Source: Klebsiella aerogenes KCTC 2190
Lineage (GTDB): Bacteria > Pseudomonadota > Gammaproteobacteria > Enterobacterales > Enterobacteriaceae
Direction of reading: 5' to 3'
Length of the DNA stretch: 64,000 bases
Assembly (NCBI RefSeq): GCF_000215745.1
Contig: NC_015663.1
Span: forward strand, 3,348,001-3,412,000
Positions within the stretch are counted from its first letter, which is position 1; each line of letters opens with the position of its first letter. The notes below the pieces were generated by a model. It was given only the letters and a program-made list of their open reading frames with translations. It was not told where the DNA came from and did not search any database. The position numbers and the translations under genes are program-made. Shown here one piece after another: positions 47,804-58,948 of the stretch.

Positions 47804-48565
47804 TCAGGAATAGAAGCTCTGCGCCAGCGAGCCCAGCAGCAGCTGCCAGCCATCCACCAGCACAAAAAGCATTAGCTTAAACGGCAGCGAGATCGTCGCC
47901 GGCGGCACCATCATCATCCCCAGCGCCATCAGCACGCTGGCGACCACTAAATCGATAATCAGGAACGGAATAAACACCGTAAAACCAATCTGGAAGGCGG
48001 TTTTCAGTTCGCTGGTGACGTAGGCGGGCAGCAGAATACGCATCGGTACCGCCTCCGGCCCGGCCAGCGGCGGCTGGTTGGCCAAACGAGCGTACAGCGC
48101 CAGATCGCTTTCGCGCGTCTGGCGCAGCATAAATTCGCGCAGCGGCTGCGCGCCTTTATCCAGCGCTGTATCAAGGCCGATCTTGTCCTGGCTGAAGGGC
48201 AGGTACGCCTCCTGATAGACCTTGTCGAACACCGGCGACATGATAAAGAAGGTCAGGAACAGCGCCAGCCCAAGCATCACCTGGTTCGGCGGCGCGGAAG
48301 GCGTGCCCAGCGCGTTACGCAGCAGACCCAGTACGATGATAATGCGGGTAAAACTGGTCATCATCAGCAGCATCGCCGGCAGGAAGGTCAGCGAGGTCAA
48401 CAGCACCAGCGTCTGTACCGGCAGCGACCAGCTCTGGCCGCCGTTGGCCAGCGGATGACTGATAAGCCCCGGCAGCTGTGCGAAGGCGGCTGGGCTCAGC
48501 AGCAGTAACGCGGCGGCGAGCCACGGCGCCCGACGGCGAAGGCAAGCGGACAGAGTAGGGAACAT
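47804..48565 (-). CDS. fliP: Flagellar export apparatus protein FliP
   Basis: Export-gate core protein with a cleavable signal peptide (to AAFA) and four helices. [29 protein letters not shown] segment ([15 protein letters not shown]) and [18 protein letters not shown] are diagnostic. 253 residues. Confidence 0.97.
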   Translation of the reverse strand: MFPTLSACLRRRAPWLAAALLLLSPAAFAQLPGLISHPLANGGQSWSLPVQTLVLLTSLTFLPAMLLMMTSFTRIIIVLGLLRNALGTPSAPPNQVMLGLALFLTFFIMSPVFDKVYQEAYLPFSQDKIGLDTALDKGAQPLREFMLRQTRESDLALYARLANQPPLAGPEAVPMRILLPAYVTSELKTAFQIGFTVFIPFLIIDLVVASVLMALGMMMVPPATISLPFKLMLFVLVDGWQLLLGSLAQSFYS

Positions 48566-48567
48566 GG

Positions 48568-48960
48568 CTATTTTTCCGGGCGTTTGAGGATGTTTTGCAT
48601 CAGCTGGCGGAAGTCGTTCGCAGGCGTGACCGCCGGAGTATCTTCATCGCGCGGCGGCGCCGGGTACTGATGAAGCGGAGTGATCTGCTGGGCGGTGACG
48701 CCCAGCACCAGCAGGGTGTTATCGACTTCCACCACCACCACGCGCTCGCGCTGGCCAACCTGGCAGCTGGCGCGCAGGTTAAGCAACCGGCCGTTGCGCG
48801 CCTGCGGCGCAAAGCCGAGACGGCGGAACAACCAACCGGCCAGCAGGATCAGGAGCAGAATCGCGCCGAGCGCGCTGCTTACCTGCATGAGCGCCGAGCC
48901 GCCGGATACTGCCGGTTCGGTAACCGGTTGGCTGGCCTGCACGGTAACGGGGGCGGTCAT
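48568..48960 (-). CDS. fliO: Flagellar biosynthesis protein FliO
   Basis: Single-helix membrane protein (helix about 27-45) that aids FliP assembly. The short cytoplasmic domain has [30 protein letters not shown]. 130 residues. Start overlaps the fliN stop (TAATG). Confidence 0.93.
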   Translation of the reverse strand: MTAPVTVQASQPVTEPAVSGGSALMQVSSALGAILLLILLAGWLFRRLGFAPQARNGRLLNLRASCQVGQRERVVVVEVDNTLLVLGVTAQQITPLHQYPAPPRDEDTPAVTPANDFRQLMQNILKRPEK

Positions 48961-49376
48961 TAGCGGCTCAACCGACGCATACGTTCGGACGGGGTAATGA
49001 TATCGGTAATGCGCACGCCGAATTTATCGGCCACCACCACCACTTCGCCCTGGGCTATCAGATAGCCGTTGATCAGGATATCCAGCGGTTCGCCCGCCAG
49101 GCCATCCAGCGCGACAACCGATCCCTGCGACAGGCGCAGCAGCTCTTTAATCGTCATTTTGGTGCGCCCCAGTTCAACGGTCAGCTTCACCGGAATATCG
49201 AGGATCAGATCGATATCCTGCAGGCTGCCGAGCGCATCCTGGGCCTCCAGCGATTTGAACACCCCATCGGTGGTGGCGCTGGATTTCTCAGACGACTGTT
49301 GTTCATTAAGCGCATCAGCCCACAGATCGTCTACGGATTCCTTTCCTGCGCCAGACGGTTGCTTAGGATCACTCAT
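48960..49376 (-). CDS. fliN: Flagellar motor switch protein FliN
   Basis: C-ring subunit. The SpoA-like C-terminal domain (DIPVKLTVELGRTKMTIKELL through RITDIITPSERMRRLSR) is nearly identical to E. coli. ATG 49376 gives 138 residues and overlaps the end of fliM by 8 bp. Confidence 0.97.
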   Translation of the reverse strand: MSDPKQPSGAGKESVDDLWADALNEQQSSEKSSATTDGVFKSLEAQDALGSLQDIDLILDIPVKLTVELGRTKMTIKELLRLSQGSVVALDGLAGEPLDILINGYLIAQGEVVVVADKFGVRITDIITPSERMRRLSR

Positions 49377-50376
49377 TGGGCTGTTCCTCACTCAGAGCAT
49401 TCAAAATAGGGTTAATCAAGTGTTCAACACGAAGGGCGTACTGCCCGTTTAAGGTGCCATATTGGCTGGTTAGCACCGGCACGCCGTCGACATGGGCGAT
49501 AATGCGATCCGGTTTATCTATCGGTAAAACGTCGCCAGGCTGCAGCTTAAGTATTTTCGACAAGCGCATCGGGATATCGACGAAGTTGGCAATCAGCTCC
49601 AGCTCAGAGTGCTGCACCTGCTTGACCAACGTTTCGCGCCACTGGCTATCTTCCTGGCGGGAATTCTCCAGCGGCGGATTGGTCAGCAGTTCACGCAGCG
49701 GCTCAATCATGGCGAAAGGAATACAGATATTGAATTCACCGCTTAGCGCGCCAATCTCCACCTGGAACGGCGTGGTCACCACGATATCGTTCGGCGAGGT
49801 GGTGATGTTGGTGAATTTGACCTGCATTTCCGCACGCACATATTCGACGTCAATCTTATAGATTGCGCTCCATGCGTCACCGTAGGCGTCCAGCGCCAGG
49901 CGCAGCATGCGTTTGATCACCCGCTGTTCGGTGGGCGTGAATTCGCGGCCTTCGACCTTGGTCGGGAAACGCCCGTCGCCGCCGAACAGGTTATCGACGG
50001 CGATAAACACCAGGCTCGGCGCGAAGACGAACAGCGCGGTGCCGCGCAGCGGGTTCAGGTGTACCAGGTTAAGGTTGGTCGGCACCGGCAGGTTGCGGGC
50101 AAACTCGTGGTACGGCTGAATTTTAATCGGCCCGACGGTGATGTCCGGGCTGCGGCGCAGCAGGTTGAACAATCCCATGCGGAACTGCCGGGCAAAACGC
50201 TCGTTGATAATTTCCAGCGCCTGCAGGCGTTCACGCACCACGCGGCGCTGGGTATTCGGATCGTAAGGCTTAACCTCGCTCTCTTTACCGCCGACAACCG
50301 TCTCGGGCTCGTCGCCCGTGTTGTCGCCGTTGAGCAAGGCGTCGATCTCTGCCTGTGAAAGAATGCTATCGCCCAT
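49369..50376 (-). CDS. fliM: Flagellar motor switch protein FliM
   Basis: C-ring subunit that binds CheY-P through its N-terminal peptide LSQAEIDALLNG. The middle domain has VFAPSLVFIAVDNLFGGDGR and the C-terminal SpoA domain follows. 335 residues (E. coli 334). Confidence 0.97.
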   Translation of the reverse strand: MGDSILSQAEIDALLNGDNTGDEPETVVGGKESEVKPYDPNTQRRVVRERLQALEIINERFARQFRMGLFNLLRRSPDITVGPIKIQPYHEFARNLPVPTNLNLVHLNPLRGTALFVFAPSLVFIAVDNLFGGDGRFPTKVEGREFTPTEQRVIKRMLRLALDAYGDAWSAIYKIDVEYVRAEMQVKFTNITTSPNDIVVTTPFQVEIGALSGEFNICIPFAMIEPLRELLTNPPLENSRQEDSQWRETLVKQVQHSELELIANFVDIPMRLSKILKLQPGDVLPIDKPDRIIAHVDGVPVLTSQYGTLNGQYALRVEHLINPILNALSEEQPNE

Positions 50377-50381
50377 GGTGA

Positions 50382-50870
50382 TTACCGCAGTATGAAGGCG
50401 GTGAACAGCACATCGCTGACCACCTGCTTCGGTTGTCCCTTAACCAGCGGCGCGCTCAGCGTCTCTTTGATCTGCGCGACCAGCTGCTGCTTGCCCTGCT
50501 CATTCGCCAGGTGACCGGCCTCCTGACGCGAAAGCAGCATCAGCAGGCGGCTACGCACCTCCGGCAGGAAATCATTAAGCTGACGGCGGGTTGCTTCATC
50601 CGGCAGGCGCAGCGTCAGGCCGATATACAGTACGCGGTCCGGATCGTTGTCCGGGGTCACCAGATTGACGGTGAAGGTATCCAGCGGCATAAATACCGGC
50701 GGCGCGGGCGGTTTTTCCTTTTCGATGGCGGTTTGCGCGCCGCCGTCGCGCTGTTGCAGCAGCCACCAGCTGTAACCTGCGGCTGCGCAGGCGGCCACGG
50801 CGACGATCGTCAGCAGGATGATCAGTAAGGGGCGTTTGGGCGCGGTTGCCGGAAGGGAGTTTTGAGACAT
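50382..50870 (-). CDS. fliL: Flagellar basal-body-associated protein FliL
   Basis: Single-pass inner-membrane protein that surrounds the stator. One helix near residues 15-37, then the periplasmic domain with [27 protein letters not shown] 50870 is given; a TTG at 50876 has a better-spaced AGGA and may be the true start. First gene of fliLMNOPQR. Confidence 0.92.
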   Translation of the reverse strand: MSQNSLPATAPKRPLLIILLTIVAVAACAAAGYSWWLLQQRDGGAQTAIEKEKPPAPPVFMPLDTFTVNLVTPDNDPDRVLYIGLTLRLPDEATRRQLNDFLPEVRSRLLMLLSRQEAGHLANEQGKQQLVAQIKETLSAPLVKGQPKQVVSDVLFTAFILR

Positions 50871-51032
50871 AGCCAAATCAAATTCCTGTTGTTCCGCCCG
50901 CCGCGTTGCTGACGGGCATCACGCGCGGCGGCGCCGCACGTATGACATATAAAGGTATTATCGCGGCTAACGCGCGAGGCAATAGCCGGAATAAACGGGC
51001 AAATGGGGGCCAGATTGGCCGTTTAGCGCCCC
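50871..51032. promoter_or_regulatory. fliK-fliL gap, candidate class 2 promoter region
   Basis: About 160 bp with a GC-rich inverted repeat (CGCCGCG/CGCGGCG) and CATATAAAGG. In enterics fliL starts a separate FlhDC-dependent transcript from here; I cannot place the promoter exactly. Confidence 0.4.
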
Positions 51033-52211
51033 TCAGGCGAAAATATCGACGCCGTTGAGCTGGTTGGCCATTCGCTGCAGGGCTGCCGGGGCGCTGACTG
51101 GCTCAATCGGCGCGGCATCGCTGCCGCCGCCATGGCGTTCAGCGTAGCTGGCGCGGCCTTCACCGTTACCGTTTTGCTGCTGCCACTGCGGCGTCGCCTC
51201 GCCGCCAACGCTGCTCTGACCGAGGTTGATTCCGCTCTCAGCCAGCGCGTGACGTAGCTGCGGCATAGCCGCCTCGACCGCCGCGCGTACCTGACCGTGT
51301 GCGGAAGCGATGTGCAGCTGCGCCTGTTTATCGTCGAGCTGCAGGGTGATCTGCAGCGCCCCCAGCTCCTGCGGATGCAGGCGCAGTTCGGCGCTCTGCT
51401 GGCCGTTGCGGTGGAACATCAGCACCTGCTGGCTCAGCGCCTGCTGCCATTCCGGGCTGCCGAGCTGGGCATTAAGCTGCGGCGTCGGCGGCGCGGTTAC
51501 CAGCGCACTGGCGGGCGTGGCGCTCTGGCTGGGGCTGGCGGCGGAGAAAGCGACGGCGGCAGGTTGCGATGGGGTATTCTCCGCCGGACGTTCGGCCATA
51601 TCGTGCTGCGGCGTGGTCGCGGTCTGCACAACAGGAGAAGGCAGATTTTGCCCGCTAAGGGGATCCGTGCCCGGCTGCGGCTTCGCCGCCGGTTCGCCTT
51701 CCGGCAGGTTCGCGACATGCTGAGTCGCCGCGTTGCCGATGTGGAGCGCGGTTTTATCGCCGCTGGTCGCAGCTGGTTGAGCCTGCGGTAGCGCGGTCTG
51801 CGGCGGCGGGGCGACGATTGCCGCCGGCAGCATGGCGTACAGTGCCTGCAGCGTCGCCGGATCTAAAGTTTTCGCCTCGCTGAGCGGCGGCGTATCCGGG
51901 CGCGTATCCTCTTTTTTCGCTGTTGCGTCGACGGCGTTTTCCGCCGATGCCGGTAGCGCATTGACCAGCAGCGCGCCGCGTTCGCCAAGCGCGGCCAGCA
52001 GCTGGTTAAGCTGGTTACGGCTTAGCGGCGGGGCGCTTTCATCGTCGGCGCTCAGCGCCGCCGGCGGCAGCGTGCCGCTTTGCGCGGGCGTGAAGCGCGC
52101 GCCAAGCAGTTGCGCAAAGGCAGATGACAGCTGAGCGTCATCGAGCGCCAGATCCGGCAGGGCGCTGGCGTCGCCGGGTAGGCTAAGGGCGGGCAAAGCA
52201 TTGAGATTCAT
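51033..52211 (-). CDS. fliK: Flagellar hook-length control protein FliK
   Basis: Exported molecular ruler that triggers the FlhB switch. A long Pro/Ala/Gln-rich N-terminal region is followed by the conserved C-terminal domain LRLHPQELGALQITLQLDDKQAQLHI and LRHALAESGINLGQSSV. 392 residues (E. coli 375). The N-terminal part is diverged and length-variable, as usual. It overlaps fliJ by ATGA. Confidence 0.93.
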   Translation of the reverse strand: MNLNALPALSLPGDASALPDLALDDAQLSSAFAQLLGARFTPAQSGTLPPAALSADDESAPPLSRNQLNQLLAALGERGALLVNALPASAENAVDATAKKEDTRPDTPPLSEAKTLDPATLQALYAMLPAAIVAPPPQTALPQAQPAATSGDKTALHIGNAATQHVANLPEGEPAAKPQPGTDPLSGQNLPSPVVQTATTPQHDMAERPAENTPSQPAAVAFSAASPSQSATPASALVTAPPTPQLNAQLGSPEWQQALSQQVLMFHRNGQQSAELRLHPQELGALQITLQLDDKQAQLHIASAHGQVRAAVEAAMPQLRHALAESGINLGQSSVGGEATPQWQQQNGNGEGRASYAERHGGGSDAAPIEPVSAPAALQRMANQLNGVDIFA

Positions 52212-52654
52212 GAAGCGGTATTCCTTTGTGTACTGCGTTGCGCGAACTCATCCATCAATTTTTGATTGCGTTTGTTTTCCAACTGCAGCTCGGCGTTTTG
52301 CGCGCGCGTGTGCAGGGTATCGTAGGCGTTCAGCCGCTGCTGATGGTCCTGCCACTGCTTCACGGCGTGATCCACCTTTTGCCCCCACTGCAGAAGCTGC
52401 TGGCGCTGTTGTTCGATAGCCTGTTCGAGGGTGGCAATGAACTGCTGGTAGTTCTGCCAGCGCGAGCTTTCCATGCCGCCAGAAAGGGTGCTGTTGAGCT
52501 TTTGCCGGTACTCGTCCTGATAGTTAAGCAACATCGTCAGCTGTTGCTCGGCGGCCTGTTGCGCCTGGCGCGCCTGGCCCAAACGCTGCGCCGCCTGTTC
52601 GACGGCCTCCTGGGCCAGATTGCGCAGGGTAATCAAAGGGGACTGTGCTTTCAT
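52208..52654 (-). CDS. fliJ: Flagellar export ATPase stalk protein FliJ
   Basis: Coiled-coil protein inside the FliI ring, 148 residues, Gln-rich throughout, with heptad-like LITLRNLAQEAVEQAAQRLGQARQ and a matching C-terminal helix. Position between fliI and fliK confirms it. Confidence 0.94.
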   Translation of the reverse strand: MKAQSPLITLRNLAQEAVEQAAQRLGQARQAQQAAEQQLTMLLNYQDEYRQKLNSTLSGGMESSRWQNYQQFIATLEQAIEQQRQQLLQWGQKVDHAVKQWQDHQQRLNAYDTLHTRAQNAELQLENKRNQKLMDEFAQRSTQRNTAS

Positions 52655-52675
52655 CGCGTGGCGTCTCCGATGGCG

Positions 52676-54037
52676 TTAAACAATCAGCTGCTGTAGCTGC
52701 AGACAGGCTTCGTCATAACCGCAGCGCTCGAAAATTCCCTGCTGCAGATAGGTCTCCATTTGCGGATACAGGGTAATGGCTTTATCCAGCAGCGGGTCGC
52801 TACCGGCGGCATAGGCGCCGACGCTTATTAAATCGCGGTTGCGCTGGAAGCTGGCCAGCATCTGTTTAAAGGTGCGTACCCGGCGATAATGTTCGTCATC
52901 GATAAGTGACGTCATCGCGCGGCTGATCGAGGCTTCAATATCGATGGCCGGGTAGTGACCGGCCTCCGCCAGACGTCGGGACAGCACCACGTGACCATCG
53001 AGGATCGCGCGCGCCGAATCGGCGATCGGATCCTGCTGATCGTCCCCTTCGGTGAGTACGGTATAGAAGGCGGTGATCGAACCGCCGCCGCTGATACCGT
53101 TGCCCGCGCGTTCAACCAGCGCCGGCAGTTTGGCGAATACCGATGGCGGATAGCCTTTGGTAGCCGGTGGTTCGCCGATCGCCAGCGCGATTTCACGCTG
53201 CGCCATCGCATAGCGAGTGAGCGAATCCATGATCAGCAGCACGTGCTGGCCGCGATCGCGAAAATCTTCGGCGATGCGGGTGGCGTAAGCGGCGCCCTGC
53301 ATGCGCAGCAGCGGCGATACGTCCGCCGGGGCGGCGATCACCACTGAACGCGCGCGTCCTTCGGCGCCGAGAATATTCTCGATAAAGTCTTTGACTTCCC
53401 GGCCGCGTTCGCCGATCAGGCCGACGACGATAACGTCGGCCTGGGTGTAGCGCGCCATCATGCCCAGCAGCACGCTTTTACCGACGCCGGAGCCGGCGAA
53501 CAGTCCCATACGTTGGCCGCGCCCAACGGTCAGCAGGCCGTTGATGGTGCGCACGCCGACGTCCAGCACCTGCTCGATAGGGGTACGCTGCAGCGGGTTA
53601 AACGGCGCGGTAATCAGCGGCGCGCGATAGCCGGTTTCCGGCGCGGGCAGGCCGTCAAGCGGTCTGGCGCCGCCGTCGAGCACGCGTCCCAGCAGCGCCG
53701 GGCCCAGCGGGAGTTGTTTACCAGCGTGCTGGCCGTCCGCCGCGCTGCGGGCGTAAACCCGCGCCCCTGGCACAATCCCTTCGACCTCTTCCAGCGGCAT
53801 CAGATACAGCCGCTGATCGTTAAAGCCGACCACTTCGCTTTCCACTTCCTGCACGCCGCCGCCGCCGTCACGCTCGATAAGGCAGGTTGCGCCTAGCGGC
53901 AGCTGCAGGCCGGTGGCCTCCAGCACCAGACCGGTGGCGCGGGTCAGACGGCCATAGCGTCGTACGGTCGGCGTACGGGCGATACGCTGCTCCAGCGCTT
54001 CAAGCGAATTCAGCCAGCGGCCGAGACGGGCGGTCAT
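52676..54037 (-). CDS. fliI: Flagellum-specific ATPase FliI
   Basis: Export ATPase related to F1-beta. Walker [15 protein letters not shown], Walker [14 protein letters not shown], and [20 protein letters not shown] are present. ATG 54037 gives 453 residues (E. coli 457) and overlaps the fliH stop; longer in-frame reading lies in fliH. Confidence 0.97.
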   Translation of the reverse strand: MTARLGRWLNSLEALEQRIARTPTVRRYGRLTRATGLVLEATGLQLPLGATCLIERDGGGGVQEVESEVVGFNDQRLYLMPLEEVEGIVPGARVYARSAADGQHAGKQLPLGPALLGRVLDGGARPLDGLPAPETGYRAPLITAPFNPLQRTPIEQVLDVGVRTINGLLTVGRGQRMGLFAGSGVGKSVLLGMMARYTQADVIVVGLIGERGREVKDFIENILGAEGRARSVVIAAPADVSPLLRMQGAAYATRIAEDFRDRGQHVLLIMDSLTRYAMAQREIALAIGEPPATKGYPPSVFAKLPALVERAGNGISGGGSITAFYTVLTEGDDQQDPIADSARAILDGHVVLSRRLAEAGHYPAIDIEASISRAMTSLIDDEHYRRVRTFKQMLASFQRNRDLISVGAYAAGSDPLLDKAITLYPQMETYLQQGIFERCGYDEACLQLQQLIV

Positions 54038-54738
54038 CACAGATCTCCCGGCGCGGCGAGGCGACACAATTCGTGCCAGCGGGTGGCGAGACTGGCGTCG
54101 AGATCGCCCTCCTCGGCGCTGACCTTACAGCCGCCGGGATGCAGATCGCCATCCGCCAGCAACCGCCAGCCGTGCAGGCTGAGGGTGGTGCCTAACTGCT
54201 GCTCAACGCGCTCATAATCTTGCGGGTGTACGCGCAGCTGCGGCTTGCCGTTGAACATCGGTTCTTGCTGGATCAACTGTTGAATTTGCGTCAGCAGGGC
54301 AGTGCCGTCGCAGACCGGCGGCTGGCCAAGCACCTGTTTCGCGGCGGTTAGCGCCAGCTGCATCAGGCGTGAGGCGATGACCGAATCGAGCGCATCAAGG
54401 GTGTGCTGAAACTCGCTCACCAGCTGCTGCCAGTGGTCGGTCAGCGGCTGTTGCTGCTGCTGTGCTTCCAGCAGCCCCTGCTGGCGGCCCTCCTCAAGTC
54501 CCTGCTGAAATCCGGCTTCATAGCCTTTTTGCTGGCCATCGGCATAACCGGATTGCTGACCTTGCTGCTCGGCCTGCAGGCGCAGGGCGGCAAGCTGCTG
54601 CTGCAGTTCCGCCTGAGCGTCAGGCTGCAAGGCTTCGTTATCCAACGTCGGTAGCGGCGGTTCAAAAGCTGGCGCCGCGTCGCCGAGGTCGTTGAGTGAC
54701 CAGGGCTGCCAGGGCATGGAATTAATGCGATCAGACAT
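54037..54738 (-). CDS. fliH: Flagellar export stator protein FliH
   Basis: Regulator and peripheral stalk of FliI. The Trp-containing N terminus ([12 protein letters not shown]) binds FliN/FlhA; a GxxxG-like repeat region ([25 protein letters not shown]) and the C-terminal [25 protein letters not shown] follow. ATG 54738 is chosen, 233 residues (E. coli 228). Confidence 0.95.
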   Translation of the reverse strand: MSDRINSMPWQPWSLNDLGDAAPAFEPPLPTLDNEALQPDAQAELQQQLAALRLQAEQQGQQSGYADGQQKGYEAGFQQGLEEGRQQGLLEAQQQQQPLTDHWQQLVSEFQHTLDALDSVIASRLMQLALTAAKQVLGQPPVCDGTALLTQIQQLIQQEPMFNGKPQLRVHPQDYERVEQQLGTTLSLHGWRLLADGDLHPGGCKVSAEEGDLDASLATRWHELCRLAAPGDL

Positions 54739-55723
54739 AGGTGTCCTCGCCGCCGCCAATAATCATTTCGCCGCTCTCCGCCAGCCGTCTGACTATCAGC
54801 AGAATCGCTTTCTGTTCGTTTTCCACCTGCGACATGCGCACCGGCCCACGGTTGGCGAGATCGTCGCGCAGAATATCGGCCGCGCGCTGGGACATGTTTT
54901 TGAGGAACTTCTCGCGCAGCGGCTGCTCGGCGCCCTTCAGAGCAATCAGCAGCGATTCGCTGTCCACGTCCTGCAGCAGGCGCTGGATACTGCGATCGTC
55001 GACCTCCACCAGGTTTTCGAACAGGAACATCTCGTCGATGATCTTCTGCGCCAGCTCGCCATCGTATTCGCGCATCGCGTCGATAACGGCTTCTTCCTGC
55101 TGGGTTTTCATCAGGTTGATAATCTCGGCGGCGGTACGCACTCCGCCCATTTTGCTGCGCTTGAGGTTCTGGCCGTCGAGCAGGTTGTTGAGTACTTCAG
55201 TCAACTCCGCCAGCGCCGCCGGCTGCACGCCGCCGAAGGTGGCGATACGCAGCATTACGTCGTTGCGCAGGCGCTCATCGAACTGCGCCAGAATATCCGC
55301 CGCCTGGCCGCGCTTGAGATGGACCAGGATGGTGGCGATGATCTGCGGGTGTTCATCGCGGATCAGGTCGGCGGCGCTCTGCGGCTCCATAAAGTTGAGC
55401 GTTTCCATCCCGGAGGTGGTTTCGCGGGATTCGAGAATATCCTCCAGCAGGCTGGCGGCACGCTCTTCGCCCAGCGCTTTCACCAGCACCGAACGCAAAT
55501 AGTCGCTGGCGTTGACGCTCAGGGCGGCGAACTGTTCGGCATCGTCTTCAAATTCAGACAGGATCTCGCCGAGCTGTTTATGCGAGACCTGGCTCATGCC
55601 GGCCATGGTGCCGCTCAAAAGCTGGACTTCGCGGGAGGAGAGGTGCTTGAGCACCTCCGCCGCGCGGTCTTCGCCCAGCGTCATCAGTAAAATGGCGCTT
55701 TTATCGGTTCCGGTCAGGCTCAT
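54731..55723 (-). CDS. fliG: Flagellar motor switch protein FliG
   Basis: Rotor protein that interacts with MotA. The N-terminal FliF-binding domain, middle domain with [13 protein letters not shown], and C-terminal domain with [20 protein letters not shown] and VRMSQVE (charged torque helix) are intact. 330 residues (E. coli 331). It overlaps fliF by ATGA. Confidence 0.97.
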   Translation of the reverse strand: MSLTGTDKSAILLMTLGEDRAAEVLKHLSSREVQLLSGTMAGMSQVSHKQLGEILSEFEDDAEQFAALSVNASDYLRSVLVKALGEERAASLLEDILESRETTSGMETLNFMEPQSAADLIRDEHPQIIATILVHLKRGQAADILAQFDERLRNDVMLRIATFGGVQPAALAELTEVLNNLLDGQNLKRSKMGGVRTAAEIINLMKTQQEEAVIDAMREYDGELAQKIIDEMFLFENLVEVDDRSIQRLLQDVDSESLLIALKGAEQPLREKFLKNMSQRAADILRDDLANRGPVRMSQVENEQKAILLIVRRLAESGEMIIGGGEDTYV

Positions 55724-57396
55724 AGTTCGTTACTCATCCATTGGCGGATTACCAGAGCGACGACCCGCGGATCTTTATCCGCCAGTTCGCGGATGCGCTG
55801 GCTCTGGACTTCTGCGCTGACGCGCTGCTGCGATTTACGGCGCAGCGCCAGCTCCTCATTGCTTGGTTTATGGCTGTCGTTCGCTTTAGCGACCGGCGCG
55901 CTGGCGGCGGCGACCGCGGCTTGCTGTGCGGCCTGACGCTGCTGCAGCTGTGGCTTAATCAGCTTGCGCCACAATACCCAGCCGACCAGCAGTACCAGCA
56001 GATAACGTCCCAGTTCGAGCAGCAAATCGATAAACGCCTGGCTCTGCCAGAACGGCAGCTCGCCGCCGGTCATCTGATTGTCGGTAAATGGCGTATTGAC
56101 CACCTGCAGGCTATCGCCGCGGCTGCTGGAGTAGCCCATCGCTTCGCGCACCAGCGCTTCAATCTGCGCCAGTTGTTCTTTACTCATCGGCTGCGCTTTA
56201 CCGTCGGCGTTGAGGCTGTAGTTCACCACCACGGCGACCGACAGGCGCTCCACCGTCCCGGCTTTTTGTTGGGTATGGCGGATGGTGCGATCGAGTTCGT
56301 AGTTGGTGGTGGCGTCGCGTCGGGTGCTTAACGGGCCGCTGTTGGCCGCGGCGCTACGGGTGTTGGTCGCGTTGCTGGCGTTATTGGCCGCCGGTTTAGC
56401 GGTTTCAATCGGCGCGGTGGCCGGCGCGCTCGGCTGGTTGGATAACGCCCCAGGAACGCCGCCCACCTGCGGTCCGCCGATTTGCTCGTTGCTGCTGGTT
56501 TGCTGCGAACGGATCGCCGCTTTATCGGGCTGCTGGTTCGGCTGGTACTGTTCGTCGGTCTGCTCGCGGGAGGCGAAATCGATCTGTGCGGTCACCTGAG
56601 CGCGGACGTTGGCGCTGCCGACCACCGGCGCCAGGATCGTTTCAATGCGTCGCTGATAGCCGCTTTCCACTTCGCTGGCATATTTCAGCTGCGAGGCGTT
56701 GAGGTCGCGCCCGGTGCCGTCAGACTGCGTCAGCAGGCGTCCGGCCTGATCGACCACGGTGACGTTGCCAGCCGGCAGGCCGGCGACGCTACTCGATACC
56801 ATATAGACGATAGCGTTGATTTGGCCATCATCCAGCGCACGGCCCGGCTGCAGCGTCAGGGTGACAGAAGCGGAAGGGGACTTTTGCTCGCGGACGAACA
56901 GCGAGGGCTTCGGCAGCGCCAGGTGCACCCGCGCATTCTGCACCGGCCCCAGCGACTCGATAGTGCGTGAGAGTTCGCCTTCAAGAGCGCGCTGATAGTT
57001 AATCTGTTCGCTGAACTGGCTGATGCCGAATTTTTCCTGATCCAGCAGTTCGAAGCCAACGGCGCCGCCCTTCGGCAGCCCCTGCTGCGCAAGACGCAGA
57101 CGGGTTTCATGCACTTTCTCCGCCGGGATCATCAGCGCCGCGCCATTCTCGGCGAAGCGGTAGGGGATGTTCATCTGCGTCAGTTGGGTGACGATAGCGC
57201 CGCCGTCGCGATCGTTCAGATTGCTGTACAGCACGCGATAATCCGGGCTTTTCGCCCACAGCAGCAGCGCGACGATAATGGCGATAGCGGCGGAGGCGGC
57301 CACCAGCAGCGGTATTTTTGGATTGGCGCGCAGACGGCTCCAGATGGCCTGCAGGCCGTTGTCGCGGCTTTCGCCGGCGGATAACGAGGCACTCAT
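55720..57396 (-). CDS. fliF: Flagellar MS-ring protein FliF
   Basis: Builds the MS ring. Two membrane helices (about 28-48 and 440-460) flank a large periplasmic region with [20 protein letters not shown] and [25 protein letters not shown]. The C-terminal tail binds FliG. 558 residues (E. coli 552). First gene of fliFGHIJK, divergent from fliE. Confidence 0.97.
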   Translation of the reverse strand: MSASLSAGESRDNGLQAIWSRLRANPKIPLLVAASAAIAIIVALLLWAKSPDYRVLYSNLNDRDGGAIVTQLTQMNIPYRFAENGAALMIPAEKVHETRLRLAQQGLPKGGAVGFELLDQEKFGISQFSEQINYQRALEGELSRTIESLGPVQNARVHLALPKPSLFVREQKSPSASVTLTLQPGRALDDGQINAIVYMVSSSVAGLPAGNVTVVDQAGRLLTQSDGTGRDLNASQLKYASEVESGYQRRIETILAPVVGSANVRAQVTAQIDFASREQTDEQYQPNQQPDKAAIRSQQTSSNEQIGGPQVGGVPGALSNQPSAPATAPIETAKPAANNASNATNTRSAAANSGPLSTRRDATTNYELDRTIRHTQQKAGTVERLSVAVVVNYSLNADGKAQPMSKEQLAQIEALVREAMGYSSSRGDSLQVVNTPFTDNQMTGGELPFWQSQAFIDLLLELGRYLLVLLVGWVLWRKLIKPQLQQRQAAQQAAVAAASAPVAKANDSHKPSNEELALRRKSQQRVSAEVQSQRIRELADKDPRVVALVIRQWMSNEL

Positions 57397-57695
57397 GGTT
57401 GGCGGTATCCTTCGCTGGCGTTCAGGCGGCGACGCGCGCTGGCGTGCTGACGAACGGTATGGATAGCGTTATGTGACAAAACTGACTCCCTGATACACAT
57501 CTTTTCTCAATAGCGGCGCTCCCATTTCTGGGCAGGCCATTATTCGTCTTATCAGATGATTCTGATTGCCCGATAAGCCGGGTTTTTTGCGGCTAATTAA
57601 CCGCTTTAAGCAAAAATCGCTGTGTTAGGGTGTGCAGCATTGGAGAAGTACAGGGTGAAATAGCGCCTGGCGATCACGACAGTATTGAGGAAAAG
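57397..57695. promoter_or_regulatory. fliF/fliE divergent class 2 promoter region
   Basis: 299 bp between divergent operons, the usual position for an FlhDC-bound region serving both fliE and fliF. The fliE side shows GAGGAAAAG before the start. I cannot assign exact boxes by eye. Confidence 0.5.
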
Positions 57696-58010
57696 ATGGC
57701 GATTCAGGGTATTGAAGGCGTACTGCAACAGATGCAGGCGATGGCGATTCAGGCGGGAAATAACGGGCAGAATAGCGTACCGCAGGGAGTCAGTTTTGCC
57801 AGTGAATTGACCGCCGCGCTGGGTAAAATCAGCGATACCCAGCAGGCCGCGCGTCAACAGGCGCAAAACTTCGAGCTGGGCGTGCCGGGTATCAGCCTGA
57901 ATGATGTGATGGTCGATTTACAGAAATCTTCAGTTTCGTTGCAGATGGGCGTGCAGGTGCGCAATAAGCTGGTGGCGGCCTATCAGGACATTATGAATAT
58001 GCCGGTTTAG
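57696..58010 (+). CDS. fliE: Flagellar hook-basal body complex protein FliE
   Basis: Joins the MS ring to the rod. [20 protein letters not shown] at the start and [17 protein letters not shown] at the end match E. coli FliE; 104 residues in both. ATG 57696 follows GAGG. Confidence 0.97.
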   Translation: MAIQGIEGVLQQMQAMAIQAGNNGQNSVPQGVSFASELTAALGKISDTQQAARQQAQNFELGVPGISLNDVMVDLQKSSVSLQMGVQVRNKLVAAYQDIMNMPV

Positions 58011-58040
58011 TCATACAATCCCGGCGCAATTGCTTCCTGC

Positions 58041-58068
58041 AAACCGCTATGCTAACGCTGGCGGTTTT
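58041..58068 (+). terminator. Probable terminator after fliE
   Basis: AAACCGC (58041-58047) and GCGGTTT (58061-58067) form a 7-bp stem with a 13-base loop, followed by a short, interrupted T stretch (TTGT). Confidence 0.5.
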
Positions 58069-58273
58069 GTCTATTTACGGCGACAACGGCAAAAAACTGC
58101 TCGCCTCTGCATTGATTTTGACCCATCGACTGGTGAATGAGTGATCCGAAATTATCATTACAGTTGATAGGGGATACAGATCAATAGCCGTTCATCGATC
58201 GACACAAACGATCTGACTACTAGCACTACAAACTGTATGGTCTTGCCAAAATAATTCTAATTTGGAATAGCAG

Positions 58274-58387
58274 ATGTCCGAAAAAGTAGACCATCAATTA
58301 CGGCGTAAGGTGTGGATTGGGATTTTTCTCGGTTTGTTGGTCTTTTGGGGAACCATTGCGACGATTGTTACCTTAGCGTTGGCTTAG
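58274..58387 (+). CDS. YmiA-like small membrane protein (37 residues)
   Basis: MSEKVDHQLRRKVWIGIFLG starts the peptide, and one hydrophobic helix follows to the end. The HQLRRKVWIGIFLGLLVFW segment resembles E. coli YmiA (LKRKAWLAVFLGSALFW), a small inner-membrane protein of unknown role. GGAATAGCAG precedes the ATG. It lies in a gap between fliE and fliT, away from any E. coli ymiA context. Confidence 0.6.
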   Translation: MSEKVDHQLRRKVWIGIFLGLLVFWGTIATIVTLALA

Positions 58388-58551
58388 CGCCAAAAGTTTC
58401 TACTGTTATTTAGTATCTCCCCGTCAGGTACAAGAAAGATCTGCTTTGTATTATCGGCGAAAGGTGAAAATTTAAATTTGGATGGCAATTCACTATCGTT
58501 TTCCGGCCTGGTGGCAAATAATCTGCGCAAATTTTGCTCCGCGGAGGCGTT

Positions 58552-58644
58552 ATGCTGTGGCTTCAGACCGTTGTATTTTTTGTCGTTTTAGCTTTTGTCG
58601 CGATAGCGATGTTTCATGAAACCTGGCGACAGGATAGCGAGTAA
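58552..58644 (+). CDS. Small single-helix membrane peptide (30 residues)
   Basis: GGAGGCGTT precedes ATG 58552, an almost perfect ribosome site. The peptide MLWLQTVVFFVVLAFVAIAM is one membrane helix, followed by a short polar tail (FHETWRQDSE). It is similar in shape to enterobacterial stress-induced micro-membrane proteins, but I cannot name it. Confidence 0.5.
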   Translation: MLWLQTVVFFVVLAFVAIAMFHETWRQDSE

Positions 58645-58729
58645 CCGCCGTTTCAACTTCCTCTGATCTGTCTCCCTCCTTAACAGTGACTAAACTTAGA
58701 GCATGGCTAACGGTCTTCTGGAGGGTGTT

Positions 58730-58816
58730 GTGAATAGATTCCACGATGAATACGACGAGCGGGAACTGTACCATATGGTCTGCCGTTGGGAGGATGAAGG
58801 CGGGGCGGTAGCGTAA
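58730..58816 (+). CDS. Possible acidic micro-ORF (28 residues)
   Basis: GTG 58730 follows GGAGG with 6-base spacing and opens MNRFHDEYDERELYHMVCRW and an acidic tail. ATG 58703 in the same frame would give 37 residues. No family recognised; the strong ribosome site is the only support. Confidence 0.3.
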   Translation: MNRFHDEYDERELYHMVCRWEDEGGAVA

Positions 58817-58948
58817 CGCATTTCTTTCAAACTGACAGCATTCTGGCGGCTCAGGCGTGAAATCGTTGTATGGCATGAACGCGCGCGCTTGACCCCTGGC
58901 AACTTCAGGGGAAATATTCCACGGAATGTGGTAACCCCGGCTGTCTGC

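Noticed and set aside
54692..55690. 332-codon plus-strand frame over fliG
   Set aside because: Antisense to fliG with His/Gln/Leu-rich composition typical of GC-driven shadows.
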